The notes below the pieces were generated by a model. The model made no database searches, was not told the DNA's origin, and saw nothing but the letters and a program-made list of their open reading frames with translations. The position numbers and the translations under genes were made by a program. This document shows positions 1-8,527 of a stretch of DNA of 64,000 nt, piece after piece. Position 1 is the stretch's first letter. Each line of letters begins with the position of its first letter. Source of the stretch: Geomonas ferrireducens. GTDB lineage: Bacteria; Desulfobacterota; Desulfuromonadia; Geobacterales; Geobacteraceae. The DNA is taken from contig NZ_SSYA01000001.1 of assembly GCF_004917065.1 (NCBI RefSeq), positions 115,495 to 179,494 on the forward strand, given 5' to 3'.

Positions 1-737
1 CCCGCAACGAAGAGTCGGTTACCGAGAAGCGCATTCAGTTCGACCCCGTCCTCGGTGGCGTCGCTGCTGAAGGGGGACAGACCGACGCGGTAGGTGGTCG
101 AGGCATACGATGGTACCGGCAGGATGCGGTTACTCTTCTTCCAGAGGGAGAGTTTCGGCTCGAAGCGCCCCACCTTCACGTTGACAGGCGTGCCGGCGGC
201 CTGGCGCCAGACCAGGAACAATTCGTCGAGGTCCGGGCTGTTGCCGGGAGGCACGTTGGTGTTCTCTGCGGGGGTGGAGAGAGCCGATGCGCGCTGCATC
301 CCCTGGGAGTAGAGGTTGTAGGTCACGAAGAAGCCGACCAGGTCGCGGAAGGAGCCACCCGCCTGCAGCGTGACGGATCTTGCCGAGAGGTCCAGCTTGT
401 TGCCGTCCGCGGCGTCCTCGTCATAGGCGAGATCGGCGCTTGCGGTGAGCGAGATCGGGATCTGCTGCGGCAACCCGGAAATGGCGGCCCACTCGTTGCC
501 CGCCGGCTCGGTGCCCTTTGCCGCCTCGCCCTTCTTGTGGGGCCAGACGTAGCCGTTTTTCAGGAAGGCGTCGCCGAACTCGTTCAGTTCGGGATAGATG
601 GTATGGCAGGTGGAACATTCGGTCTTGTGCTGCCGACTGAAGGCGGGGATGGCATCGGCGTGGTCCGGGACCAGCAGGGGAGCGAGGGAGATGCCGAGAA
701 AGAACATGACTGCGGAAGTATGCTTTCTGAGAAACAT
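1..737 (-). CDS. Outer-membrane beta-barrel protein with N-terminal monoheme site (3' end cut by window)
   Basis: Partial gene reading off the left edge; 245 residues are visible. The ATG at 737 is preceded by AGGAG with good spacing. The product opens with a signal peptide ending near PDHADA. A single heme site CSTCH follows within residues of the type HKTECSTCHTIYPELNEFGD, and then alternating amphipathic strands typical of a beta barrel (for example KVGRFEPKLSLWKK). This N-terminal CXXCH-plus-barrel layout is known from Geobacter outer-membrane proteins, so a role in electron transfer through the outer membrane is likely. The gene diverges from a multiheme lipoprotein gene, with about 250 bases between the two starts, so they may be co-regulated. 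The substrate and the full barrel size cannot be seen. Confidence 0.8.
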   Translation of the reverse strand, partial: MFLRKHTSAVMFFLGISLAPLLVPDHADAIPAFSRQHKTECSTCHTIYPELNEFGDAFLKNGYVWPHKKGEAAKGTEPAGNEWAAISGLPQQIPISLTASADLAYDEDAADGNKLDLSARSVTLQAGGSFRDLVGFFVTYNLYSQGMQRASALSTPAENTNVPPGNSPDLDELFLVWRQAAGTPVNVKVGRFEPKLSLWKKSNRILPVPSYASTTYRVGLSPFSSDATEDGVELNALLGNRLFVA

Positions 738-991
738 GATGGACTCCTGCATTGCAATCAGCACTGAAAATTAAATACAACTAATGGCACTTGCCCGGCT
801 GAATTCCCCGCCAGATGCATACTTGGCGCAATTGGACGGATGATTATTACAATATTGGCGAAGTGAAGTCAACTTAACAAAAAGGACTAAACAGAAAAGC
901 GCGCCCCCTGTGAGCTAACACTCATTTTTCTCTACTTTTTTGCTGTGGATAATGCTATAAGGTAGCGTCTGAAAATCCGGGAGGGCATGCT

Positions 992-2824
992 ATGTTGCTA
1001 AGAAATATTGTATTCACAATCTTTATTCCTCTCCTCCTTGCCGCGTGCGGGGGCAGCAACACTGACACATCGGGGAGTGTTTCCAAGCTCGCCCAATCCC
1101 AGAAGTGCATGGACACGAGCTGTCATGCCGGCTCGGTCTCCCCTGGCACCGGCAAACTCATCGTGCAGGAATGGCTTGCCTCTTCCCACAACACCGCCAA
1201 CGCGGCAGGATGCGCCGACTGCCACGAGCCCCACCCCGGGCACCCGAGCTCCTGCTCCAAGTGCCACGGCGGCGGCAGTGGTGTGGCGCTCCAGAATCCG
1301 GACGCCTCGGGCAAATGCGGCAAGTGCCACGGCCTCGCCTTCCCGAACGATCTCATGGTCAGGCTTGCCCCGCAGCATTTCGGCAACATGACGACCAGCT
1401 TCTCCGACAGCAAGTACCGCGCCTCGTATGTGAGCTCAAACTACGTCGGCAACTGCCGCAAGTGTCATAACCCGCACAACCCGACCGCGGCCATCAACGT
1501 GAACAGGGACTGGGCCGACTCCGGGCACGGCAACGTGACCAAGGCCAGGGCCAACTACGACTTCAAGACCCGCGGCACCTACGAACCGGCCGCCACCACC
1601 TTCCAGTACTACTGCGTTCGCTGCCACACCTCCACCGGCTATATCAACTTCGTGACCAGCGGCTTCAAGGTCCAGAAACCTTTTGCCGGTCCGGGCTACC
1701 AAGTGGTGCAGAACTACCCCCAGAAGGTGGCTCCCGGTGCGGCACAGCCTGCGGACGCCCCGTCGCCGGACAAGAGCAAGGAAGTCACCGGCTGCGACGT
1801 ATGCCACGACAACGGCAAGGGACGCGCCTACAGCTGGGTGGCACGCACCGTTGCCCCTGCCGTCATCTATTACAACTTCTCGTCGGCCAACAGCTCCCCG
1901 ACGGTGAAACTGAACAACAAGGCAACGACCTACCCCGACGTCACCGCATCCAACATCTGCGTCCCCTGCCACTCCGGCCGCGGTATCGGCTCGATGATAT
2001 ATGACGCGGTTGCCGCCGGGATGGACTTCAGCAACACCAACACACCGGGAGCCCACGACCGCGCCGCGGCAGCCCTGGTGTTCCGCACCGGGGGGTACGA
2101 GTTCCCCGGCCGCAACTACGTTCCGGACTATTTCCTGCACAGGTTCATCGGGGTAGCGAACGAGCACGGCACCGGCAACAGAGGCCCCTGCGTGACCTGT
2201 CACATGAACAACGACGCCACGCACACCTTCCTCCCGGTGGAAGAGGACAGCGCAGGCATCATCTCGGCCATCACCAGCAAGACCTGCGCCCACTGCCACA
2301 TCGGTGAGCACGAGCTTAGCCCCGCGTTCCTGCAGTCCGAAAAGGACGGCTACGCCGCGGCCATCGCGATGCTGAACGTTCTGAAGACCGACCCGTCCCT
2401 GCCGGCCAGCACGCTCAACCCCTCGCGCTCGAAGGTGCGTCCCCTGGCAAACAAGAACTCCGACTACAACGCCGCGTTCCCCGGCGGCGGTGCGAACACC
2501 ATGGGTGCGTTCTTCAACTCGAGCCTGCTGCAAAACGACCCCGGCGCCTTCGCGCACAACCGTATCTACACCAAGCGGCTCATCTACGATTCCATCGACT
2601 GGCTCAACAACGGCATCCTCGACAACGACGTGGAAAGCGCCATCAACAACGCCACCCTTGCCGTGAACAGCGGCACCGGCAAGGTATCGCTCAGCAACCC
2701 GATCGTGGGCGGGTACTACATCGCGGCACAGCTTCCCGGCACTGCCTACGCAGACGCCTTCGCCAAGGTCAAGGCGGATGCCATAAAGTACCTCTTGGGT
2801 GGGCCCGGGGGGGCGCGTCCATAG
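992..2824 (+). CDS. Multiheme c-type cytochrome lipoprotein (9 CXXCH plus one CX4CH)
   Basis: The 610-residue product starts with a lipoprotein signal (LLLAAC, Cys-19). Nine CXXCH heme sites are visible: CADCH, CSKCH, CGKCH, CRKCH, CVRCH, CDVCH, CVPCH, CVTCH and CAHCH. A tenth possible site near residue 39 has the wider spacing CMDTSCH (CX4CH). All lie in the first 440 or so residues; the last 170 lack Cys-His pairs. The ATG has GGGAGGG seven bases upstream. It is probably an outer-membrane or surface electron-transfer protein. I do not recognise a named orthologue. Its divergent neighbour, a heme-bearing barrel protein, is a plausible partner. Confidence 0.9.
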   Translation: MLLRNIVFTIFIPLLLAACGGSNTDTSGSVSKLAQSQKCMDTSCHAGSVSPGTGKLIVQEWLASSHNTANAAGCADCHEPHPGHPSSCSKCHGGGSGVALQNPDASGKCGKCHGLAFPNDLMVRLAPQHFGNMTTSFSDSKYRASYVSSNYVGNCRKCHNPHNPTAAINVNRDWADSGHGNVTKARANYDFKTRGTYEPAATTFQYYCVRCHTSTGYINFVTSGFKVQKPFAGPGYQVVQNYPQKVAPGAAQPADAPSPDKSKEVTGCDVCHDNGKGRAYSWVARTVAPAVIYYNFSSANSSPTVKLNNKATTYPDVTASNICVPCHSGRGIGSMIYDAVAAGMDFSNTNTPGAHDRAAAALVFRTGGYEFPGRNYVPDYFLHRFIGVANEHGTGNRGPCVTCHMNNDATHTFLPVEEDSAGIISAITSKTCAHCHIGEHELSPAFLQSEKDGYAAAIAMLNVLKTDPSLPASTLNPSRSKVRPLANKNSDYNAAFPGGGANTMGAFFNSSLLQNDPGAFAHNRIYTKRLIYDSIDWLNNGILDNDVESAINNATLAVNSGTGKVSLSNPIVGGYYIAAQLPGTAYADAFAKVKADAIKYLLGGPGGARP

Positions 2825-2832
2825 GGCGGACC

Positions 2833-3363
2833 ATGAAGATACTTCTGCACATATGCTGTGGCCCCTGCGCCATCTATCCGGTCAAGGAGCTGCGCTCCGC
2901 CGGGCTTGACGTCACGGGGCTCTTCTTCAACCACAACATCCACCCCTACACGGAGTACAAGCTCCGTATGGAGGCGCTGAAGAGCTACGCGCAGATGGTG
3001 GAGCTAGAGGTGATCTATCGGGAGGAGTACCTCCTGGAGGAGTTCCTCTCCAACGTGGCGGGCGAGCCGCAGGGGCGTTGTGCCTACTGCTACCGCTCAA
3101 GGCTCGAAGAAGCGGCGAGAACCGCGGCGGAGCTGGGCTTCGGCCGTTTCAGCTCCACCCTTCTCTACAGCAGGTACCAGAACCAGCAGATGATACGCGA
3201 ACTGGGTGTCAAACTTGGCGAGCGTTACGGGGTGGAATTCCACTACGAGGACTTCAGGACCGGCTGGCAGGAAGGGATCAACCTCTCCAAGGAGATGGGT
3301 CTTTACCGCCAGAAATACTGCGGCTGCATCTACAGCGAAAAGGAACGCTACGTCAGGAAGTAG
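2833..3363 (+). CDS. queH: Epoxyqueuosine reductase QueH (DUF208 family)
   Basis: A 176-residue protein that fits QueH, the non-cobalamin enzyme for the last step of queuosine synthesis (epoxyqueuosine to queuosine in tRNA). Family hallmarks are the N-terminal paired cysteines in LLHICCGPCAIYPV, a second cysteine pair in RCAYCYRSR, and a third in KYCGCIYS, which together serve cluster and redox chemistry in QueH. Length matches the short QueH form. It starts 9 bases after the cytochrome stop with only a weak ribosome site (GGGCGG), so it may be translated by read-on from that gene. A DUF2905 gene follows 31 bases later. Confidence 0.88.
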   Translation: MKILLHICCGPCAIYPVKELRSAGLDVTGLFFNHNIHPYTEYKLRMEALKSYAQMVELEVIYREEYLLEEFLSNVAGEPQGRCAYCYRSRLEEAARTAAELGFGRFSSTLLYSRYQNQQMIRELGVKLGERYGVEFHYEDFRTGWQEGINLSKEMGLYRQKYCGCIYSEKERYVRK

Positions 3364-3394
3364 GCCGTTCCCGGGCAAACCACAGGACTACGAG

Positions 3395-3607
3395 ATGCCC
3401 TCCTTCGGCAAATCACTGATCATTTTGGGGCTCATCATCGCCGCCATCGGCGCCATCTTCACCTTCGCCGGAAAGATCCCGTGGCTTGGTCGGCTCCCTG
3501 GCGACATCTACGTGAAGAAGGAGAACTTCACCTTCTACTTCCCGCTCGCCACCAGCATCATCATCTCCCTCTTGCTATCCCTGATCCTCTGGTTCTTCCG
3601 CAGGTAA
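3395..3607 (+). CDS. DUF2905 small membrane protein
   Basis: A 70-residue protein. Helix one is rich in Ile, Leu and Ala (SLIILGLIIAAIGAIFTFAG); then comes the conserved family segment IPWLGRLPGDIYVKKENFTF, and a second helix ends in WFFRR. This is the DUF2905 pattern, a family of unknown function. The start is ATG at 3395; a longer in-frame reading would run back into queH. Its last 33 bases overlap the end of hpnI on the other strand, so the two genes converge with no terminator between them. Confidence 0.85.
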   Translation: MPSFGKSLIILGLIIAAIGAIFTFAGKIPWLGRLPGDIYVKKENFTFYFPLATSIIISLLLSLILWFFRR

Positions 3608-4750
3608 AACGGACCGCAGCGGCACGATTTTCCCGCCCTTCTCCAGTTCGAAAAGGTCGCCGCGCCAGCGCACCCGGTTGCCGACGAGCGACAATCCCCA
3701 CACGGCAAACGAGAGCGCGTCGCGCAGCGGCACGAGCCACAGCCAGCGCGGCAGAAGCCGGTCCTTGACAAGCGTCCGGCTGTACGCCGTCGATACCAAG
3801 GAGCGCACGAGGTAGAGAAGCGCCGCCGCCCCCCACCCCGCCGCGGAAAAGCCGGAAACGAGCAACGCGAGGAGCACCCCCGGGAAAGGCAGGGTGATCC
3901 CCGAGGCGAGATAGCCACCGGGACGGGAGACGCGCATGGTGCGCCCCCAGCGCAACTGCCGCGACAGGAGTTCGGAGAGCTTCTCGTCCCCGCGCATCAT
4001 GCTCTCCACGAAGTACGGCGAAAGCTCGAGCCGGTACCCCGCCTTGAAGATCATGTTTCCAAGTTGGTAGTCGTCGGCCAGATAATCGACCAGCGCCTCG
4101 AAGCCCCCGATTTTCTGCAAAGCCTCCCGCCGCACCGCCATCGACGCGCCGAGGGCGAAGGAAAGCCCCTCGAGCTTCAGCGCCGTCATCACGTTGGGCA
4201 TCATCTCGCAGCAAAAGCCTAGCGCCTCGATGGCGCACCCCGGCCCCCGCACCTCGGTGCTGCGGTAGAGCGAGGTGACAAGCCCGACCTTTGGATCGGC
4301 GAAGGCGGCGCAGACCGCGCGCAGGTACCCCTTCTCCACCCTAATGTCGCTGTCGCAGACGACGATGAGCGGGTGTTTCGCCTTCGCGTAGGCGTGCATG
4401 AGGTTGCAGACCTTGTAGTTGGAGCCGTGTATGGACGGATCGACGACGAGCTCGATGTCCCGCTCGGGAAAGGAGGCGATGAGGCGGCGGATGATGGGGA
4501 TTACCGGGTCATCGTCCGAGGCGACGGCGAAAACGATCTGGTACTCGGGGTAGTCCTGCACGCAGAAGGAGGAGAAATTCTCGAAGCTGTCGCCGTCGAC
4601 GCCGCGCACCGGCTTCAGGATGGAGACAGGCGGCGCATGTTCGGGGAGCGCTTTTATGCCGCGGAAGAAACTCCGCCCGCAGTGCAGGGTGATCGCGGCG
4701 TAAGCGAGCGAAGGGGCGACCAGGAGAAACGGGAGGGCGTCGCGTAACAT
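3575..4750 (-). CDS. hpnI: Hopanoid glycosyltransferase HpnI
   Basis: A 391-residue family 2/21 glycosyltransferase resembling ceramide glucosyltransferases. HpnI adds N-acetylglucosamine to bacteriohopanetetrol on the way to BHT glucosamine. There is an N-terminal membrane segment, then PVSILKPVRGVD, the metal-binding CDSDIRV near residue 132, DDYQLG, and the RQLRWGRTMR motif, followed by C-terminal membrane helices. Assignment over a generic glycosyltransferase rests on these motifs and on its place beside hpnN, shc, hpnA and hpnH. Its ATG shares one base with the stop of the upstream methyltransferase (TGATG), which implies translational coupling. Confidence 0.85.
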   Translation of the reverse strand: MLRDALPFLLVAPSLAYAAITLHCGRSFFRGIKALPEHAPPVSILKPVRGVDGDSFENFSSFCVQDYPEYQIVFAVASDDDPVIPIIRRLIASFPERDIELVVDPSIHGSNYKVCNLMHAYAKAKHPLIVVCDSDIRVEKGYLRAVCAAFADPKVGLVTSLYRSTEVRGPGCAIEALGFCCEMMPNVMTALKLEGLSFALGASMAVRREALQKIGGFEALVDYLADDYQLGNMIFKAGYRLELSPYFVESMMRGDEKLSELLSRQLRWGRTMRVSRPGGYLASGITLPFPGVLLALLVSGFSAAGWGAAALLYLVRSLVSTAYSRTLVKDRLLPRWLWLVPLRDALSFAVWGLSLVGNRVRWRGDLFELEKGGKIVPLRSVLPAEEPEDQG

Positions 4751-5322
4751 CAGCGGATCCTTTCCACGAAGACGAGATAGGGTGCGGTTTCCGGGCGGTT
4801 CAACTGCCGGTGCCGCCAGACGTTGAAGCGGCCGGGGTGTTGGGAGGCCGCCCAGTTCTCCACGGCTTGCCCCTCCTCGGGACCGCCGTCATGACCGGTA
4901 TAGATGGCGACGGTGATGATCCCCCCCGGTGCGAGGAGCTCAGCCGCCTGCTGTAAAGCCGCCACGGTATTGGCAGGATCGGTGATGAGGGCGGCGTCCC
5001 CGCCTGGGAGGTAGCCCAGGTTGAAGACGGCAGCCGTAATTCCCTCCGGCACGAACTCGGCGAGCCGCTCGTGTCCCGCCTCGATGAGCCGCACCCGGTC
5101 CAGGCACCCTTCCCGCTCGAGGAGTTCGCGCGTCGCGGCGATGGCGGATGGCTGCACGTCGAAGGCCCAGACCGTCCCGGACTCCCCAACCAGCCGGGCC
5201 AGAAGGAGGGTATCGAGCCCGTTGCCGCAGGTCGCGTCCAAGACCAAGTCCCCCGGTCGCACCCGCTCCCTCAGAAAGTAATGCGAAAAGGGCACCGCCC
5301 CCCGCAGCGTTTCATTTTTCAT
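4750..5322 (-). CDS. mnmM: Class I SAM methyltransferase, MnmM (YtqB) type
   Basis: A 190-residue Rossmann methyltransferase. Motif I is VLDATCGNGLDTLLLA. FNLGYLPGGD and TVAIYTGHDGGPEE are hallmarks of the family once called rRNA methylase and now linked in Bacillus to the final methylation of mnm5s2U34 in tRNA (YtqB/MnmM). The ATG at 5322 is chosen; a TTG five codons earlier is open but has a badly spaced ribosome site. Its stop overlaps the hpnI start, so both are likely on one transcript, although no direct link to hopanoids is known. The tRNA substrate is inferred from the family. Confidence 0.72.
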   Translation of the reverse strand: MKNETLRGAVPFSHYFLRERVRPGDLVLDATCGNGLDTLLLARLVGESGTVWAFDVQPSAIAATRELLEREGCLDRVRLIEAGHERLAEFVPEGITAAVFNLGYLPGGDAALITDPANTVAALQQAAELLAPGGIITVAIYTGHDGGPEEGQAVENWAASQHPGRFNVWRHRQLNRPETAPYLVFVERIR

Positions 5323-5462
5323 CCCGACCGTGCCCAAATCTCCACAACCTCCAGACTTCGCCTAGCCTCCGGGAGAGGCTCAAGTGTGAGGGTGCATCCC
5401 GCAAGGAGCCTCGTGCCCAAGGACCAGACTGATCCCACGAAGCGCTGCACGAGCCCCGGCGT

Positions 5463-5498
5463 CCCCCCCTTTGCGAAGGGGGGACAGGGGGGATTTGC
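5463..5498 (+). repeat. Dispersed GC-rich repeat, copy 1
   Basis: A 36-base element: a run of C, then CTTTGCGAAGG, a run of G, then GGATTTGC. It is nearly identical in reverse complement to a second copy at 5592-5628, and a third copy lies near 26.87 kb. Together copies 1 and 2 make a long inverted repeat around about 93 bases. The stretch 5323-5649 has no supported gene; these repeats are the only structure I see in it. Confidence 0.75.
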
Positions 5499-5591
5499 AT
5501 TGATTACCGAATGGAACGAAGGAGCCCCACGCCGCAAACCGCACAATAAGATGGCAGATGCTGCAACTGCTGTTCGGACGTGCCAACAAAG

Positions 5592-5628
5592 GGCAAATCC
5601 CCCCCAGCCCCCCTTCGCAAAGGGGGGT
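5592..5628 (-). repeat. Dispersed GC-rich repeat, copy 2 (inverted)
   Basis: Opposite orientation to the copy at 5463-5498, with a match of about 34 of 36 bases by eye. It lies 22 bases beyond the stop of hpnN. It could form a strong hairpin with copy 1 and may serve as a transcription stop between the converging ends of this region. Confidence 0.75.
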
Positions 5629-5649
5629 GCTGAAAGTCCTCGCTTTTAA

Positions 5650-8298
5650 CTACTTCTTCGCGGCAAGCGTCAGCACCGCCGGCAGCGTGACCATGAAGGC
5701 AATCTGGCAGGCAACCATGCCGAGCGACATCACGGCACCGATGCTGAATACCCCCTGGTGCCTCGCCACCATGAGCGCGCCGAAACTCGCCATGATGGTG
5801 AGGGTGTTAAGCAAGACGCCGACGCCGGTGGAGCTTAGGATCACGCTCCCCGCACTCCCCTCCTCGCGCCGGTAGCGGTTGATGATGTAGATACCCGAAT
5901 CGACCGCGATACCGAGCACCAGGGGCATCACGATGATGTTGGCCGAGTTGAAGCTGATGCCGAAGATCCACATGCCGCTCACCATGAAGAGGAGCCCGAC
6001 GACGAGCGGGACGAGCCCGATGAGCGCGAACTTTATACTCCTGAAGGCGATGAGCAAGATGCACACGATGGCGGCGAAGGCGTAGATGAAGGCGAGGCGG
6101 TAGGAGTCGCGCATGATGGTCATCGACTCGTAGACCATAACCGGCTCACCGGTCGCGTGGGCGTCGACGCTGCGCACATCCTTGAGGAAGGCCTCGAGCG
6201 GCTCGCGGTTGAAGATCTCCTTTTTCGGCGCCACCTGTAGCATGAGCTTCCCGGTCTTGCCGACGAAGCGCGAGCGCAGTTCCTTCGGGACGTCCGCCTC
6301 GGTTACCGGTTTCGCGGCGAGGCTCTGCTTCAGCATTTCGATTTTCGCCGGGAGGTCGCGGAACATCCCCCCCTGGAATTCCTGCAGCATGCCGACGGCG
6401 TTTTTGTCGCGCTCCTTCTCGAGACCGGCGAAGAAACCGTCCAGTGTTGCCACGAAGGCGGCAGCCTGCTTCGCCTCGGGACGGTGTTCCTTCTCCAGGC
6501 GCTCCTTCACCGCCACGGAGGCGTTTCGGAAGGCCTCGAAAACGCGGGGGAGCTCCATCAGGGAGAGGTCCTCCTCATACGGGGCGGGCTTCACGTCGGC
6601 AAGCTCCCGGCGTACCGCTTCCAGTTCCGCTAGTTTCTCCGCCTGGTGGTCCGGCACTAGCGTATTTATGCTCACCACGTGGTCCACGGTCGGGAGCGCC
6701 TCCAGCCTCGCGGTCTTCGCGCGCGCATCCTCGGCGTCCTTCGCCATGACTACGGCGAAGTAGCCGCTATTCTCCTTGCTCCTCATCAGCTTGTAGGCGT
6801 AGTTGACCGATTCGAGCCCCTTCGCCTGCAGGTTCATCAGGTTGTAGTCGAAGGAGACGCGCGAGAGCGGGTAGAGCGAGGCTACGCAAAGAAGGGCGGT
6901 AAGTCCGATCACGGTCTTCGGGTTGCCGAAGACGATGCGGGAGAGGAGCCTGTCCTCCAGTTCGATGGATCCCTTCACCGGGGAGGGCTTCTTGCGGTAA
7001 CGCACCAGGAGTACCAGCATGGCGGGAAGCACCGTGAAGGTTACCAGGACGCAGATGACGACCCCACCGGCGGCGATAATGCCAAGTTCGGAGATGCCGC
7101 GGAAGTCGGTGAAGACGAAGGTCAGAAAGGCGGCGGCGACGGTGGCCGCTGCCATGACGATGGCCCAGACGTTACGGGTGAGGCCGGTCTCGAGGGCTGG
7201 AAGCTCGGGGGCGCCCCGGCGCAGCTCCTCCTGGTAGCGCAGCACCACCTGGATGCCGTACTCGATGCCGATGCCGATCAACATCACGGCAAAGACCATG
7301 GAAAGTATGTTCAGGTGCCCGACCGCCACGGTGGCGAAGCCGAACGAAACCGAGATGGCGACGAGCAGCGAGACCATGGCGGCGACGACGTTCAGCACCC
7401 CGCGGAAGGCGAAGAGAAGCAGCACCGTGGTGAGCGCCAGGGAGACCACGGTGGCGAGCGTGATGTCCTTCTCGCTCGTCGCCATCTCCTCGTTTTCCAG
7501 TACCGGCGTTCCGGTGAGCCCAGCGGTTACCCCTTTGAACTCGGGAAGCGCCTTCAGCCGCGCCACCTCGGCCCGCACCACGGCGATGGCCGCCCCGGCC
7601 GGGACGAAGCCGGACATGTCGCGCACCGGGAGCGCCGTGAGGATCTGCTGGCGCCCCGCACGTGCGAAGGCCGAATCCTTGTTCATGAAGACGCTTTCCA
7701 TGGAAGGGACGCTCCCCTTCCCGGTCCCGAAGCTCGTGAACCCGGCACCCAGCTTGTCCAGCATGAACATTATCTCGGGGAGTTTCTTCTCATCACCGGC
7801 CAGGTACTGATCCATGCTCCCGGTCAGATGGGTGAAGAGGGTCTGCACCGAAGGCGAGGCGGAAAGCGCACGCAGGACCGGCGCGGCGAGGGTCAGGTTG
7901 CGACGCAACTCCTTTATGTCCTCAAGCGGCATGAACAGCAGGCCGTTGTCCCGGAAAAACGGGAGCGCGTAAGGGTAGAAGACGTCCGAGAAATGCGCCT
8001 TGTCCTTCGCGAGGACGTCGTGCAACCGGTTTCCGAAGGCGCCCACCCGCTCAGGGTCCTGCCCCTCGATCACCACGACGATGTCTTCCATGCTGCCAAA
8101 CTCGGCGCGGAAGGCCTGGTAGTCCCGGTTGAAAGCGGTGTTGCGGGGCATGAGGTCATCCCGCCCGGTCAGAAACTCCATACGCTGCGAGGTGATCCAC
8201 AGCGAAAGTACGGAGAGTACGAGTGCGATGGCGAGCACCAGCCAGGGGCGCCGCGCTGCGAAGGAGAAGAGGAGGCTGCTTTTAGCCGTTTCTTTCAT
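5650..8298 (-). CDS. hpnN: Hopanoid transporter HpnN (RND superfamily)
   Basis: An 882-residue MMPL/RND exporter, the normal length for HpnN, which moves hopanoids from the inner to the outer membrane. There is one N-terminal helix (PWLVLAIALVLSVLSLWIT), a large periplasmic domain, a bundle of five or so helices (around residues 265-430), a second helix and periplasmic domain, then a second bundle near the C-terminus with the family segment GIAVDSGIYIINRYR. The start ATG at 8298 has only a weak ribosome site. It is transcribed away from shc, with about 230 bases between the starts, so both directions of hopanoid expression share one control region. Confidence 0.9.
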   Translation of the reverse strand: MKETAKSSLLFSFAARRPWLVLAIALVLSVLSLWITSQRMEFLTGRDDLMPRNTAFNRDYQAFRAEFGSMEDIVVVIEGQDPERVGAFGNRLHDVLAKDKAHFSDVFYPYALPFFRDNGLLFMPLEDIKELRRNLTLAAPVLRALSASPSVQTLFTHLTGSMDQYLAGDEKKLPEIMFMLDKLGAGFTSFGTGKGSVPSMESVFMNKDSAFARAGRQQILTALPVRDMSGFVPAGAAIAVVRAEVARLKALPEFKGVTAGLTGTPVLENEEMATSEKDITLATVVSLALTTVLLLFAFRGVLNVVAAMVSLLVAISVSFGFATVAVGHLNILSMVFAVMLIGIGIEYGIQVVLRYQEELRRGAPELPALETGLTRNVWAIVMAAATVAAAFLTFVFTDFRGISELGIIAAGGVVICVLVTFTVLPAMLVLLVRYRKKPSPVKGSIELEDRLLSRIVFGNPKTVIGLTALLCVASLYPLSRVSFDYNLMNLQAKGLESVNYAYKLMRSKENSGYFAVVMAKDAEDARAKTARLEALPTVDHVVSINTLVPDHQAEKLAELEAVRRELADVKPAPYEEDLSLMELPRVFEAFRNASVAVKERLEKEHRPEAKQAAAFVATLDGFFAGLEKERDKNAVGMLQEFQGGMFRDLPAKIEMLKQSLAAKPVTEADVPKELRSRFVGKTGKLMLQVAPKKEIFNREPLEAFLKDVRSVDAHATGEPVMVYESMTIMRDSYRLAFIYAFAAIVCILLIAFRSIKFALIGLVPLVVGLLFMVSGMWIFGISFNSANIIVMPLVLGIAVDSGIYIINRYRREEGSAGSVILSSTGVGVLLNTLTIMASFGALMVARHQGVFSIGAVMSLGMVACQIAFMVTLPAVLTLAAKK

Positions 8299-8461
8299 GG
8301 GACAGTTGCCTTTGCGTGGGGAAAGTTAGGACGCCGCAACCTAGCACACACGACAAACACAATCAACACCCCGAAGCAAACCATTGTTTTCATTAAGAAA
8401 AAAAATTATACCACCGAAAAAACAGTGTATTTTTCTGGAAAACCATGATAGATTTCGATCC

Positions 8462-8489
8462 TTGTAACTATCTGCAAAGAAGCTACACT
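8462..8489 (+). promoter_or_regulatory. Possible sigma-70 promoter for shc
   Basis: TTGTAA at 8462-8467 and TACACT at 8484-8489 are 16 bases apart, each with four of six consensus matches, about 40 bases ahead of the shc start. This is a pattern match only. Confidence 0.3.
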
Positions 8490-8527
8490 GAGTTAATCTA
8501 GACCAATCCGGACCAAAGGAGTATGTG

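Noticed and set aside
785..800. TGGCAC-TTGC resembling a sigma-54 promoter
   Set aside because: The two boxes touch; the required five-base spacing is missing.
5071..5649. 192-residue open frame across the repeat region
   Set aside because: It crosses the mnmM gene and both repeat copies and has no protein-like sequence.
6679..8448. 589-residue open frame antisense to hpnN
   Set aside because: It is rich in His, Gly, Asp and Arg, as expected from the GC-rich complement of a real gene. No ribosome site and no protein-like pattern; hpnN is certain.
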